From positions 1 through 64,000 of the forward strand of contig NZ_LDIG01000080.1 in NCBI RefSeq assembly GCF_015845845.1: a stretch of 64,000 bases of DNA, read 5' to 3'. Under the pieces are notes generated by a model that ran no database searches, was not told the DNA's origin, and was given only the letters and a program-made list of their open reading frames with translations. The DNA is from Paenibacillus dendritiformis (GTDB taxonomy: Bacteria; Bacillota; Bacilli; Paenibacillales; Paenibacillaceae). The first letter of the stretch is position 1. Each line of letters starts with the position of its first letter. The translations under genes and the position numbers were made by a program. Shown here piece after piece: positions 7,856-17,310 of this stretch.

Positions 7856-8914
7856 ATGATAGACATGAAGGAGATGCTTGTTGATTATATACGAAGCTTG
7901 AGAAGGGCAACCGTGTATACGGAGCAATTGGAGCGCGCGGTAGAAGGCATGCTGCTCACCTATGAGGATTTTGCGGGAGCTATCCTGGACCTGGAACAGT
8001 CGGGGCTGCTGGAAGCGATCCGATCGGCCGGCAGGAACCCGAGGCCGCCGCATGTCGCCTACCGGTATCGAATTCATGCCGCCCCGTTGCGAACCGGCTT
8101 GCAGCAGCGGCTCCATCAGTTGCGGCTGAAGCTTCATCCTTCGATCTCGCTAGATCGTTATTTTATGCTGGGGGAATCTGTGCTTGATTCGGATCTGCCC
8201 TATATTATGAAAATCGATCGCTATTTGCAGGCATGCGGTCTGCCAGCGGACAGCGCCGCTGCGCCAGAGAGGAGCTTTGCGTTAGTCGGCGACGAAAAAT
8301 GGATCAAGGAGAAGGACGGCCAAGCTCTGTTGGAACGGATTGGGCTGCTTGACAAGCTGAAGCTCGACTCATCTCCGGATCCGGTGATGTTCGCCGTGAA
8401 TCCATCCCGAGGCGTTCACCCTGGCCGTGAAGAACCGCGTATCCATCTTGTCGTAGAGAACAAGACGACCTTTCTGGCGCTGCTGCCTGCTCTGTCCGAG
8501 ACGATCTTCCACACGCTTATTTATGGTTGCGGGAACAAAATCGTCGGCAATATCGACATGTTCGCGCAGCAGTATCCTGCTGCTTCGGGAGCGCACCGCT
8601 TTTACTATTTCGGCGATATCGATTATGCGGGTATCCTGATTTGGAGCAATCTGTCCCGGAAGGTTCCGATGATTCCTGCTCTTCCTTTTTATAGAGCCTG
8701 CCTGGAGAAGCCGGCCGTGCCCGGGAAGACCAGTCAACGGCCTGCCGCATCGGCCTTGTATCAATTCGGCATGTATTTCGCTCCAGCCGAGCGGGAACGA
8801 TTGGCATGGAGCCTGGAGAGCGGGCGATATTACCCGCAAGAGACATTATCCGCTCAACAACTTCAGCAGATCGGGAAGGAGGCTACATGGGAACCGTGGG
8901 AACCGTTGACGTAA
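7856..8914 (+). CDS. jetD: Wadjet nuclease subunit JetD (DUF3322/DUF2220, Toprim)
   Basis: JetD is the Toprim nuclease that cleaves circular DNA captured and extruded by the JetABC SMC complex. The C-terminal half carries the Toprim signature: a glutamate in VENKTTF near residue 200 and the metal-binding GDIDYAG near 253. The N-terminal part is a helical DUF3322-like arm. The ATG at 7856 is chosen because GGGAG precedes it and a -10 element lies 43 bases upstream; an in-frame ATG at 7757 would place the promoter inside the gene. The gene leads the operon and overlaps jetA by 28 bases. At 352 residues it is in the usual size range. Confidence 0.85.
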   Translation: MIDMKEMLVDYIRSLRRATVYTEQLERAVEGMLLTYEDFAGAILDLEQSGLLEAIRSAGRNPRPPHVAYRYRIHAAPLRTGLQQRLHQLRLKLHPSISLDRYFMLGESVLDSDLPYIMKIDRYLQACGLPADSAAAPERSFALVGDEKWIKEKDGQALLERIGLLDKLKLDSSPDPVMFAVNPSRGVHPGREEPRIHLVVENKTTFLALLPALSETIFHTLIYGCGNKIVGNIDMFAQQYPAASGAHRFYYFGDIDYAGILIWSNLSRKVPMIPALPFYRACLEKPAVPGKTSQRPAASALYQFGMYFAPAERERLAWSLESGRYYPQETLSAQQLQQIGKEATWEPWEPLT

Positions 8915-10428
8915 CTCAGATCGTATCCGGCTTCCAGGAACGAATGGCGAAGCTGGCTTTGTTCGATCCGCTCTTCGAATTGCAGCGCCAGAGAAAATCC
9001 GATCGCAACGGAGAACCGATTGAGATGATGGAAATGGGGCTGTTGACGCTGCTGTTCTTTTTCGAACAGAAGCTCATGCGCAATCCGAGAGCAAGCGTGA
9101 AAGATTTGGCGAAGTTTTTGCAAGAGACGGCAGCCGATACGGTTACGCTGGATGATGCGGCGTTTGAAGATTTGGCCAGAACGATCATTCAAGTGTTTCG
9201 GCCCTCCTCAGGCAAGAGGCGATCTTTCACTTTCTTTAATTGGGAGACGCGACAACAGGATACGGCCTATACTTCGATCTTGAGGGCCAGCTCCTTCGAC
9301 AGCAAGACGAACACGCAATATTATGCGCTGGATGACGACGGCCTGGAGCTCGTATTTGCAACCAAAGAATTCTATATGGAATTCCAGCTCTCCATTCATC
9401 AACTGGTGCTGCGCAAGCAATTGGAGAAAGGGGAGTTCCAGGGGGCGCTGCGGCAGATCAATGAAATGCGCGTCGATGTGGAGTCGCTCCAAGAGCGCAT
9501 GATCAAGCTGGGGCATGAGATTAAGCGAAGTATCGTATCGGAAGACACGTTGAAGAAATACGGCGCCCTTCTCGAAGATATCTACTCTCGCCTGCAGCGA
9601 GAAAATGAAGAATTCGAAGAGCTTCGCAGCTTCGTCAAAGAGACGAGGGAACGAATCTATTCGGATACGCTGCAGATGAAGGAGCATCATGCCTACGAAT
9701 CTATTTTGCGGATATCCGCGGAATTGGAGAAGGTTCATACGGAGCATACCCTATTGCTGCAGCAGAGCATTGAATTGAAAAATGGCGCGCTGCATGCCGC
9801 CAAAGAATCTCTTTATTATACGGGAATGGATTCTTTCAATTTTGATCAGGATATCGTGAATCTCCTGCTGGGCACTCCATTGCCGTTGGAAGCGGCAAGA
9901 GGCGTGTTATCGCCGTTTCTTGGTCTGGAGCAGCACGCATGCTGGTCGCCCCTGACCGTATTTGCGGAACAGAACATTACGGCGGACGGAGAAGAGGAGC
10001 ATCGCGAGGAAGGTTTTCTGGAGTTGGCCGAAGGTCAGGAAGCGGGAGCGTTCGTTCACTGGCGCGGCCGTTTGTTCAAGTCCATTATGGAAGAACTGCT
10101 GGTCCGGATGGAGGAAGGGCAGACGATTCGTCTGTCGGAAATGATTAAAGCGTGCGAGCAGCGGGAAGAGATGCGCGATTGGCTTTCTATGCGGGCCTTT
10201 TATGATTTCTGGCTGATTCTGCATCAGCGGAGTCCGGTTCAAGCGGGACGGGAGAATACGGATGATACCAAGCCAACCGGAATGGAGGAAGCGATCCGGC
10301 TGTTGGGCAAGCGTACGCTGATCGTGAAGGAAGCGGGACAGGTAATCGAGGTCAATGAGCGCTTCTCGATTCAGGAGATGGATCTGACGTTGACATTAGG
10401 AGGAAGAGACGATGCATTATCAGGGTGA
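8887..10428 (+). CDS. jetA: Wadjet subunit JetA (DUF5716 type, kleisin-like)
   Basis: JetA is the MukF/kleisin-like subunit that bridges the SMC heads of the Wadjet complex. The 513 residues resemble the DUF5716 form of JetA rather than the DUF3375 form of type I systems. They comprise an N-terminal winged-helix-like part, a long central coiled region (about 200-320) and an acidic C-terminal domain. The ATG at 8887 follows GGAGG at ideal spacing, while an upstream ATG at 8806 lies deep inside jetD and has no ribosome binding site. The gene overlaps both neighbours, which supports a single transcript. The type III assignment is made from the domain set and is inference. Confidence 0.8.
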   Translation: MGTVGTVDVTQIVSGFQERMAKLALFDPLFELQRQRKSDRNGEPIEMMEMGLLTLLFFFEQKLMRNPRASVKDLAKFLQETAADTVTLDDAAFEDLARTIIQVFRPSSGKRRSFTFFNWETRQQDTAYTSILRASSFDSKTNTQYYALDDDGLELVFATKEFYMEFQLSIHQLVLRKQLEKGEFQGALRQINEMRVDVESLQERMIKLGHEIKRSIVSEDTLKKYGALLEDIYSRLQRENEEFEELRSFVKETRERIYSDTLQMKEHHAYESILRISAELEKVHTEHTLLLQQSIELKNGALHAAKESLYYTGMDSFNFDQDIVNLLLGTPLPLEAARGVLSPFLGLEQHACWSPLTVFAEQNITADGEEEHREEGFLELAEGQEAGAFVHWRGRLFKSIMEELLVRMEEGQTIRLSEMIKACEQREEMRDWLSMRAFYDFWLILHQRSPVQAGRENTDDTKPTGMEEAIRLLGKRTLIVKEAGQVIEVNERFSIQEMDLTLTLGGRDDALSG

Positions 10429-11191
10429 GGTTGTCATGCGGGCATTCCGGCTGTATGCGGAGTTGGCCCGAAGCGGGGTGGTGGAGCGGGAAGGATTGCA
10501 GCAGTATTTGGCCGATGACGAGGTGAGGGGGCTTGTCGATCAATTCGCAAGAGAGGTCGACTGCTTGACCTTGGCGGCAGGCGATCAGTTGTTCCTCATT
10601 CCGCTCGTCCGCTTGTCTCCCTTCCATGTGTCCAATGAATATTTGAAAAGAACGTACATGCGAGGTCAGGCCGTCAACGCGGATCTCTACCTGATGTATG
10701 TGGCGATCATCGTATTTGTCGGAGCGTTCTATAACAGCTATCTCAGCATGGAGCCGACAAGAGATTTTATCCGGGTGGAAGATTGGCTGTTGCTTGTTCA
10801 GGAGCGGATAGACGGACTGAAGGAGCACGATCCTGAGGAATTGAGAGAGTACGAGAAGCAATTCTCCTATAATTGGACGGCCATTATCGAGAAATGGGAC
10901 GCCATGGATGATATTAAGGAGACGGCCAAGCGCCAGAGCGGGAATACGATCAGCCGTTTCAGCTTCATGGATACGGTGAAGCGATTCCTGCTGGCGGAGA
11001 GGCTTGCGGAGGAAGTCGGGGAGAATGAACTGGCGATGACGGAGAAGACCCGAATTATCGTTCAGCGCTATTTCATGGAGCTGCAGTACAACCGCGGCAT
11101 TTTGCAATTTCTATATCAGTTCGAAGAAGAGCGTCAGGCCCATTCCGCTCAGGAGGAGGAGAGATCCGGTGCCATCCATAGCCAAGATTAG
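10412..11191 (+). CDS. jetB: Wadjet subunit JetB (DUF6063 type, KITE/MukE-like)
   Basis: JetB plays the MukE/KITE role and binds the kleisin JetA. The 259-residue, mainly helical, acidic protein fits the DUF6063 family found between DUF5716-type jetA and the SMC gene. The start ATG at 10412 follows AGGAGG and overlaps the end of jetA by 17 bases; the 3' end overlaps jetC by 23 bases. No catalytic motif is expected or seen. The assignment rests strongly on position and size. Confidence 0.8.
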   Translation: MHYQGEVVMRAFRLYAELARSGVVEREGLQQYLADDEVRGLVDQFAREVDCLTLAAGDQLFLIPLVRLSPFHVSNEYLKRTYMRGQAVNADLYLMYVAIIVFVGAFYNSYLSMEPTRDFIRVEDWLLLVQERIDGLKEHDPEELREYEKQFSYNWTAIIEKWDAMDDIKETAKRQSGNTISRFSFMDTVKRFLLAERLAEEVGENELAMTEKTRIIVQRYFMELQYNRGILQFLYQFEEERQAHSAQEEERSGAIHSQD

Positions 11192-14100
11192 ATTTACGCA
11201 TGTCTTGTATGAAGGCGGGAATAAGCGATATAACGATGTTACGTTCCAGTTCCATGGCCATAATGGCGCGGTTGTATTGGAAAATGGCGGCGGCAAGACG
11301 GTATTTATCCAGACCGCGATTCAGGCGGTGCTTCCCCATGAAGATCTCGCCGGACGCAAGGTGAAGGATACGCTTCAGCTGGACAGCGGTCCCGCGCATA
11401 TCGCGATCGAATGGATTTTGACGGACAAGCCATACCGCAGATATTTGGTCACCTGTGTCACTCTGTTCCAGTCCGGCAACGGCATTGACTCTTATCGCTA
11501 TGTGTATGAATACGGCGAGCATGATGAACATCGGCTGGAGAACATTCCGTTCGCGAAGGTTCATATGGGGAAGTCCCGTCCGGCGGACAAGGGAGAAATT
11601 CATGATTATTACCAAACGATGGCGCAGCGGCACCCGCTTCATGCGAAGACGTTCCCTACGATTAAGGAGTATAAGGCATATCTGGAGCAGCAATATCAGA
11701 TTATAACGGGCGAGTGGGAGGCCATCGCGCGGATTAACGATACAGAGGGCGGCATCGAACAGTTCTTCGATGAATGCAAGACGACGAAGCAATTATTCGA
11801 TCGTTTGCTCATTCCGGCCGTGGAGCAGTCGATTGAAGGTTATGAACAGGGGACATTTGCCCGCATATTCGAGAAGCACCGGGAGGAGTTCAAGAGATAT
11901 AAGCAGTTAACCGAACAGATCGAGGAGAACCGGCGAATTCAGCAAGAATTGAACAATTATGTCGCGCTCTGTGAACGTCTGGATCGGGAAGAGAGGAAGT
12001 ATCAGGAAGCCCGGCAAGAGGCGAAGGCGTATTGGCAATCCACTCTCGAGCTGCAGCAGGCGGTCGAGAAGGAACGCCTTCAGCTTCAACTTCAGGCCGA
12101 GGAGCATGGGGAGAGAAGCAGGCTTCTGCGGCGCAAGCAGAAATCATACCTTATCGCGCGGGAGATTCAGGAGCAGGAGGCGATTGCGGAGAAGCTGAAT
12201 CTGGTCGAGGATGAAGCAGAACAGATCAGAGAGCGCCTGCATGATGCCGAGCATCAATATTATTCCCTGCAGCATGCCGAGATCCGTGACAGATGCCGGG
12301 CTGCCGAGGCGAAGGTTATCCAACTCTGCGTGCAATTGGAACGGTTAACCCTTACCGAGGATGAACGCAAGCTGGAAGAGCATTGGAAGCGCAATAGCGG
12401 ACAGCTTCGTTACTTGTACGATGTGAAGGAGCAGACGCTTGAGGAACAGCGCAGCTTGCTCGAGCGGCGTCATAAGGAGCTCATGGAACAGTTAGAAGTG
12501 ATACGGGGGAGTCTGCGCCAGCTGGCTGAGGAGAGCTTGCAAGCGGAGAGAGCCATTGCAGAGAAGACAGCCGGGATTCAAGCGCGGCGGGATCAACAGA
12601 AGGATATCGCGAACAGCCTGCTGGCGAATCCGCAGCTGGAGAAGGTGGAACAGCAGCTTCCGCTGTGGATGGAGGAAGAGCAGCAACTGGATCAGAGCCG
12701 GATGACTCAGTTGCAGGAGATCAAGCGGCTGGAAGAGGAAGCGGCTTATAAGGAACAGAAGCGGAGAGAAGTGAGCGAGGATATCGGCCGCATGGGCGAA
12801 GAGCTGGCGAAGCTAATGTCGGAGCATGAACGCCACCAATCCGATATGGAGGAGCTGAAGCAAGAGCTGTTCCGCCTCCGGCCCGCGTGGGACAAATATT
12901 CCTCCTTATATGAAAAGGAATCCACTATTCAGGAGCAACTGGCGGAAGGCATCGAGCGCTGCCGGCAGCAGAAGCAGCGGCTGCTGATGCAAGAGCGGCT
13001 GGCTTATCGCTTTGTCGATGATCATGGGCAGCAGCCGTTATTTTTCGCCGATGCCGTCGTGGCCAAATTATGCGAGCAATGGAGCCATCAATATTCGTTG
13101 CTTCAATTAGGAACGGATTATATCCGCGGGCTGTCCGCAGAGAGCAAGGGAGAGCAGGCCAGTCGTGCGGATCAGCTATGGGCCGTCACGCTCATCACGA
13201 CGATGCACGAGAAGGAATCATTGCAGCAGCGCCTCCGGCAGGCGAGCGAGAGCTTCGCATTCCCGATTCGCGTCCTCGGCGCGCAGGAGGCGGCGGATAT
13301 GCTTCAAGGAACGGGGGAGCCGCAATCATCCTCCTCATCCTGGATCGTGCCCCAGCATTGGTTGAGCAATGAAGAGGCGGACGCCTATGAAGAGTGGAAG
13401 TCCGAGCTTGCCCTGCAGGCCGAGGAAGCGAAGCGGGAACGGGAACGATCGGAGCAGTCGTTGCACGAATGGCAGTCGGCTCAGACGCGGTTCCAGGCTT
13501 TCATCGCGAAATATCCGCTAGCGGCTCAGCAGGAAGCGGAACAGAGAAGACTGACGCTCCAGGAGCTGAAGCTGGAACGGGCGCGTGAGCTTGAGCGGCT
13601 CGAGCATGAACTGGAGGTCAATCGCCGGACTGCCGAGCAGCGGCGCAGAGCGCTCGAAGACATAGGAAGCAGAATTCAACAATTGCAATACCAGCTCCAG
13701 CAGGGCCATTGGTATACGCTGCTTGGCAATGAAGCAAGCAAGCTGGAAGAGGAGCTTGTTCCTGTCCGGAATCAGCTTGGACGATTGGGCGATCAGCGGA
13801 AGCAGGAAGAGAGAGCCGAACGGCTGGTGCAAGAAGAGCTGCAGACGATTCAGGGGCAACAGCGGGAGACGGGCCTCCGCCTCGAAGTGCTGAAGCAAGA
13901 CGAAGATTACCGGAAAGTGCGTGAATATGCCGCGCTGTCCTGCCAAGCTACGATCGAGGAACTGAAGGCGGAACGGAAGCGGCTGGAACTGGAGCGTCAT
14001 CAGATTATGCAGGAGCAGACGCAGCTCGAAGCGGCGCTTGCCAGCGAGCGGGAGCGGGTGGCGGAATATCATCGGCTCATGGAGAAGCTCCGCATCGAGC

Positions 14101-15617
14101 ATCCAGACATCGACGCAGCTATGCCGCTTCCGTTAGATGTCATTGAACGCCAAGAGCAGCTCTGGTCACGGATAGAAGAGCTGCGGCATCAGTTGAAGCG
14201 GATCGAGGGAGAGTATGCCCGGACGCGCGGCGAGCTGCAGGCGAAGGAAGGAGCATGCCTCAAGCTGCGGCAGCAGTTCGGAGAGGAGTTCCCGGATGCC
14301 GAGCCCGAACGGTTCACCGAACCGCTCCATTCGGTTCAGAATAAGCTGCGGGACGAGGAGCAGCGGTTGGCAGATGAGGAAGAGCAGCTCACTCGTCGCC
14401 AACAGGTCAACCGCAAGCGTCTGAATGAGATCGAGCGGGTGCTGCAGGTGTGGAACAAGCACTTGATGGTGTTCGCTCTGGAAGACGTGCGGCTGCAGCC
14501 CGCGATCATCGGGGAAACGGATCGAACGGAGTTCCCGTATAAGACGTCTCATTATGCCAATCTCTGCATCGAGAAGCTGAAGGACAGGCAGGCGCGCGTG
14601 GAGAAAGAACAATTGTCGGTCAAAAATGGCCGAACCCGGATGAAGGATTATTGCATTCACTCCGTCCAGGATACGAAGCTGCGCTATATGACGATTCAAG
14701 GCATTGAATCGAAGGAGCAATTCTCCGAGCTCTTGGAATTCCAGCAGTCGATGGAGAAACGTATTCGAACGGCCATTCACATCATGGAACAGAATCTGCA
14801 GACGCATGATCAAACTTTGCAGCAGTTCATTGTGCATGTTCATTCCCATCTGAAGCTGATTGTTCAGGAACTGAAGGAGATTCCGAAGAAGACTCGGGTC
14901 AAATCGGCGGACGGATGGAAGGAAATCTACAGTTTCACATTGGCGGAATGGGACGAGCAGGAGGGCAAAGATCGCATCCGCAAGCATATGGATTGGATCA
15001 TGACGAAGCTGGAGCGTTATGCCGATGAACAAGATCAGCCAGATTGGCAGGAGCAGCAAGCGCTCATTCGCAAAGATCTGGAGAAGTGGCTTGATTCGCG
15101 GCAGCTGCTTCAGATCGTTATGCAGGGCGAAGGGATGAAGGTGGCTTGCCGCAAAGTAACGAATGATCAGCAGATTACGCGTGCCGCCTTCTCGTGGGAG
15201 CAGTCCAACCGCTGGTCGGGCGGCGAGAAATGGAGCAAAAACATGACCTTGTTCCTGGGGCTGCTTAATTATATCGCGGAACGCAAGCAGTACATTCAGG
15301 CGCAGATGAAGCGGCATCGCACGGTGATTCTGGACAATCCGTTCGGCAAGGCTTCCAGCGATCATGTATTAAGCCCGGTATTCTTCATCGCCGAGCAGCT
15401 TGGCTTCCAGATTATCGCCTTGACCGCTCATGTGGAAGGCAAGTTCCTGCAAGATTATTTCCCGGTTGTCTATAGCTGCCGTCTGCGTCACGCGGCAGAT
15501 TCCGGCAAGCAGATTATCGAGGCGGCGCAGACGATTCAGACGGCCTATTTCCGGGACAACGATCCGGGCGTGCTCGAACGGATTGATTCGCACGTCACGC
15601 AGATGGAATTGTTCTGA
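11169..15617 (+). CDS. jetC: Wadjet SMC-like ATPase JetC
   Basis: JetC is the MukB/SMC-like motor that extrudes DNA loops and lets the complex recognise small circular DNA such as plasmids. Walker A (ENGGGKTVF) is near residues 38-46. The ABC signature (WSGGEKWSK) is near 1348 and Walker B (VILDNPFG) near 1385. Between them lie two very long E/Q/R/L-rich coiled-coil arms with a hinge-like region around 600-750. All motifs of the two half-ATPases are intact. The start is GTG at 11169 behind AGGAGGAG within the end of jetB. At 1482 residues it is typical of the family. It ends the four-gene operon. Confidence 0.9.
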   Translation: MPSIAKIRFTHVLYEGGNKRYNDVTFQFHGHNGAVVLENGGGKTVFIQTAIQAVLPHEDLAGRKVKDTLQLDSGPAHIAIEWILTDKPYRRYLVTCVTLFQSGNGIDSYRYVYEYGEHDEHRLENIPFAKVHMGKSRPADKGEIHDYYQTMAQRHPLHAKTFPTIKEYKAYLEQQYQIITGEWEAIARINDTEGGIEQFFDECKTTKQLFDRLLIPAVEQSIEGYEQGTFARIFEKHREEFKRYKQLTEQIEENRRIQQELNNYVALCERLDREERKYQEARQEAKAYWQSTLELQQAVEKERLQLQLQAEEHGERSRLLRRKQKSYLIAREIQEQEAIAEKLNLVEDEAEQIRERLHDAEHQYYSLQHAEIRDRCRAAEAKVIQLCVQLERLTLTEDERKLEEHWKRNSGQLRYLYDVKEQTLEEQRSLLERRHKELMEQLEVIRGSLRQLAEESLQAERAIAEKTAGIQARRDQQKDIANSLLANPQLEKVEQQLPLWMEEEQQLDQSRMTQLQEIKRLEEEAAYKEQKRREVSEDIGRMGEELAKLMSEHERHQSDMEELKQELFRLRPAWDKYSSLYEKESTIQEQLAEGIERCRQQKQRLLMQERLAYRFVDDHGQQPLFFADAVVAKLCEQWSHQYSLLQLGTDYIRGLSAESKGEQASRADQLWAVTLITTMHEKESLQQRLRQASESFAFPIRVLGAQEAADMLQGTGEPQSSSSSWIVPQHWLSNEEADAYEEWKSELALQAEEAKRERERSEQSLHEWQSAQTRFQAFIAKYPLAAQQEAEQRRLTLQELKLERARELERLEHELEVNRRTAEQRRRALEDIGSRIQQLQYQLQQGHWYTLLGNEASKLEEELVPVRNQLGRLGDQRKQEERAERLVQEELQTIQGQQRETGLRLEVLKQDEDYRKVREYAALSCQATIEELKAERKRLELERHQIMQEQTQLEAALASERERVAEYHRLMEKLRIEHPDIDAAMPLPLDVIERQEQLWSRIEELRHQLKRIEGEYARTRGELQAKEGACLKLRQQFGEEFPDAEPERFTEPLHSVQNKLRDEEQRLADEEEQLTRRQQVNRKRLNEIERVLQVWNKHLMVFALEDVRLQPAIIGETDRTEFPYKTSHYANLCIEKLKDRQARVEKEQLSVKNGRTRMKDYCIHSVQDTKLRYMTIQGIESKEQFSELLEFQQSMEKRIRTAIHIMEQNLQTHDQTLQQFIVHVHSHLKLIVQELKEIPKKTRVKSADGWKEIYSFTLAEWDEQEGKDRIRKHMDWIMTKLERYADEQDQPDWQEQQALIRKDLEKWLDSRQLLQIVMQGEGMKVACRKVTNDQQITRAAFSWEQSNRWSGGEKWSKNMTLFLGLLNYIAERKQYIQAQMKRHRTVILDNPFGKASSDHVLSPVFFIAEQLGFQIIALTAHVEGKFLQDYFPVVYSCRLRHAADSGKQIIEAAQTIQTAYFRDNDPGVLERIDSHVTQMELF

Positions 15618-15647
15618 GCGCGGGGGCCGCTGCCCCTTGGCGGAGAC

Positions 15648-16036
15648 AAGGGACTGTCCTATAAGCATGAATCATGATGCAGGCCAAGACGGGACAACAG
15701 AGAAGGCAGAGGCGGTAATGGCGGCGGCGGGACGAGCTGCGGGATGAGCGGTGGAAGATGGCTAAGGCAGCGAATCCTGCATTTGTGCAGGAATTTACGC
15801 TTTTTAAGCCGCAATCTGATGAAATTCCTGCAAAAGTACATCATTTTTGCTTATTTTTACCTTTTGTCCATTGGCATGGCTTCAATTCCTGCAGTTTCGC
15901 AGCAATTTCGGGAGCGGAGGAAACATCACAAAGGAATACTGTATTTTCGCAGTATTGTCGGCAAGTCACCAAGTCGTGCTGCGAGAAGCGGGGGGCTGTC
16001 TCCAAGTAGTCAAAACTGCTTATGGGACAGCCCCTT
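15648..16036. repeat. MITE-like element with terminal inverted repeats
   Basis: AAGGGACTGTCC at 15648-15659 begins a 19-base sequence ending ATAAGC at 15666. Its inverted copy ends the element at 16018-16036 (GGGACAGCCCCTT), matching at 17 of 19 positions. Between them are 350 bases with no credible gene but with several copies of a CCTGCA/TGCAGG-type small dyad. A third copy of the terminal sequence in direct orientation at 15992 can pair with the right end (15992-16034) to form a strong hairpin that may terminate jetC transcription. No target-site duplication is obvious. The size, ends and lack of coding match a miniature inverted-repeat element. Confidence 0.55.
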
Positions 16037-16178
16037 GTTGCGATCCGGGCGACCCGGAACGAACCTGGAACGAACCCGGAACGATGCAACTGGATCCGGA
16101 GGCATGCCTGGCCGGGCATCTGAAGCGACCTCGAACATAAAAGGCGCGCCTCTTCATCACTCGTACCCGTTCAAGCAA

Positions 16179-16193
16179 AAACGGCCTCCGTTT
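16179..16193 (-). terminator. Possible short terminator after the DeoR-type gene
   Basis: On the minus strand a six-base stem (AAACGG pairing with CCGTTT) is followed by a run of T residues, just beyond the regulator stop. The stem is short. Bases 16037-16178 hold nothing recognisable. Confidence 0.35.
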
Positions 16194-16197
16194 CATT

Positions 16198-16992
16198 TCA
16201 ATTCATATATACAGCCGGCGGGATGATGTCTACTTTTATTTTGTGCTGCTGTAATTGATCGATAAAGCCTTGCGGTGCGCGGGAATCCGTAATAATGGTT
16301 CCGATGTCCCGGGCGCTCGCGAACGAAGATATCGAGCGCTTGCCAAGCTTCGTGTGATCCAGAAGCCCGACGACTTGAGAGGAAGCCTGTACCATGGCCC
16401 GCTTCAGGTCAACTTCATAGACGTTGAAATCCATCATTCCGTCTTCCAATGTAAACCCGTGAGCGGAAGCATACATCGTATCAATATGAATCTGATTCAA
16501 AACGGAACTCCCCAACATGCCTTCCAGACCGACGGAACCGGCTCGGATGACACCGCCAACTACAATAACCGTAAAATTCGGATTTTCTTTCAGTTCGAGA
16601 GCCGAGTAGATGCCATTGGTGACGATGGTAAGGCGGATTGGCCTGCTTTTGAGAGCTTTGGCCATCTCCAGCGCAGTGGAACTTGCATCGAGCAGGATAC
16701 ACTGGCCGTCTTGCGGCAGCATGGCCGCTTTGCTTCCAATGGCCGATTTTTCTTCGTTATTTCGCTTCTCTCGCACGGCGAAGGCGGTATCCGTTTGCAT
16801 GTCTTCTGCAATCATGGCGCCGCCATGTGTGCGATGCAACAATCCTTCCTCTTCCATCAATTGAAGATCGCTTCGCAACGTTGCCTCAGACACGTCAACG
16901 AGGCTGGACAATTCCTTCACCGTAGCGCGTTGCTTCTTTTTCAAGTACTCTAAAATTTTGCTTTTTCTTTCCGCAGGAAACATCTTCCCCAA
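16198..16992 (-). CDS. DeoR/GlpR-family repressor of the adjacent polyol operon
   Basis: The N-terminal 55 residues are a DeoR helix-turn-helix (ERKSKILEYLKKKQRATVKE, with SEATLRSDL in the recognition helix). The C-terminal part is the sugar-phosphate isomerase-like ligand domain (DeoRC) with DASSTALEMAKAL and VTNGI motifs. Such proteins repress sugar operons and are released by a phosphorylated intermediate. The start is taken as TTG at 16992 because AAGGTGA lies at good spacing; an ATG at 16983 lacks it. The gene is divergent from the ABC importer/polyol operon and shares a 318-base A/T-rich control region with it. It probably represses that operon and answers to a tetrulose or tetrose phosphate (inference). 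Confidence 0.85.
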   Translation of the reverse strand: MGKMFPAERKSKILEYLKKKQRATVKELSSLVDVSEATLRSDLQLMEEEGLLHRTHGGAMIAEDMQTDTAFAVREKRNNEEKSAIGSKAAMLPQDGQCILLDASSTALEMAKALKSRPIRLTIVTNGIYSALELKENPNFTVIVVGGVIRAGSVGLEGMLGSSVLNQIHIDTMYASAHGFTLEDGMMDFNVYEVDLKRAMVQASSQVVGLLDHTKLGKRSISSFASARDIGTIITDSRAPQGFIDQLQQHKIKVDIIPPAVYMN

Positions 16993-17086
16993 GTGAGATC
17001 ACCTTTTCAAGGTTGTTGTATTAACATGTGCCCATCATAACAAACAAAACAGAATTGTTCAAATGAAAGTGGGCTAAAATGAAAAG

Positions 17087-17170
17087 CGAAAACAAAAATA
17101 AATAATAAACAATTAAATACGAAAATAATAACAAAAATAAAATTGACAAAATGAAAATAAATGATAATAT
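17087..17170 (+). promoter_or_regulatory. Promoter and direct-repeat operator of the polyol operon
   Basis: TTGACA at 17143-17148 and TAATAT at 17165-17170, with 16-base spacing, form a good sigma-A promoter. Upstream, two similar blocks starting CGAAAA and containing ACAAAAATAAA lie at 17087-17107 and 17120-17142, 33 bases apart. Direct repeats of this kind are typical DeoR-family operators. The leader to the first gene is about 135 bases and shows no known riboswitch. Confidence 0.6.
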
Positions 17171-17310
17171 ATGTGTGAATAAAACAAGAAATGAAGGTGA
17201 GGCTTCGGAAGAAAAGTTCAGGGAAACATGTCGATGTTTTGTAGCTTATTCTTATTTCTCGTCAATGAAAGTTGGACAACCGTTTCATTTCCAAGATCGG
17301 GGGAGTAGTC

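Noticed and set aside
14166-15365. Long minus-strand frame of 399 codons opposite jetC
   Set aside because: It mirrors a G+C-rich coding gene with strong motifs on the plus strand, has no ribosome binding site and low-complexity composition.
15744-16226. Plus-strand frames in the region after jetC
   Set aside because: They lie inside the inverted-repeat element, lack ribosome binding sites and show no domain; the stretch is better explained as a non-coding repeat.
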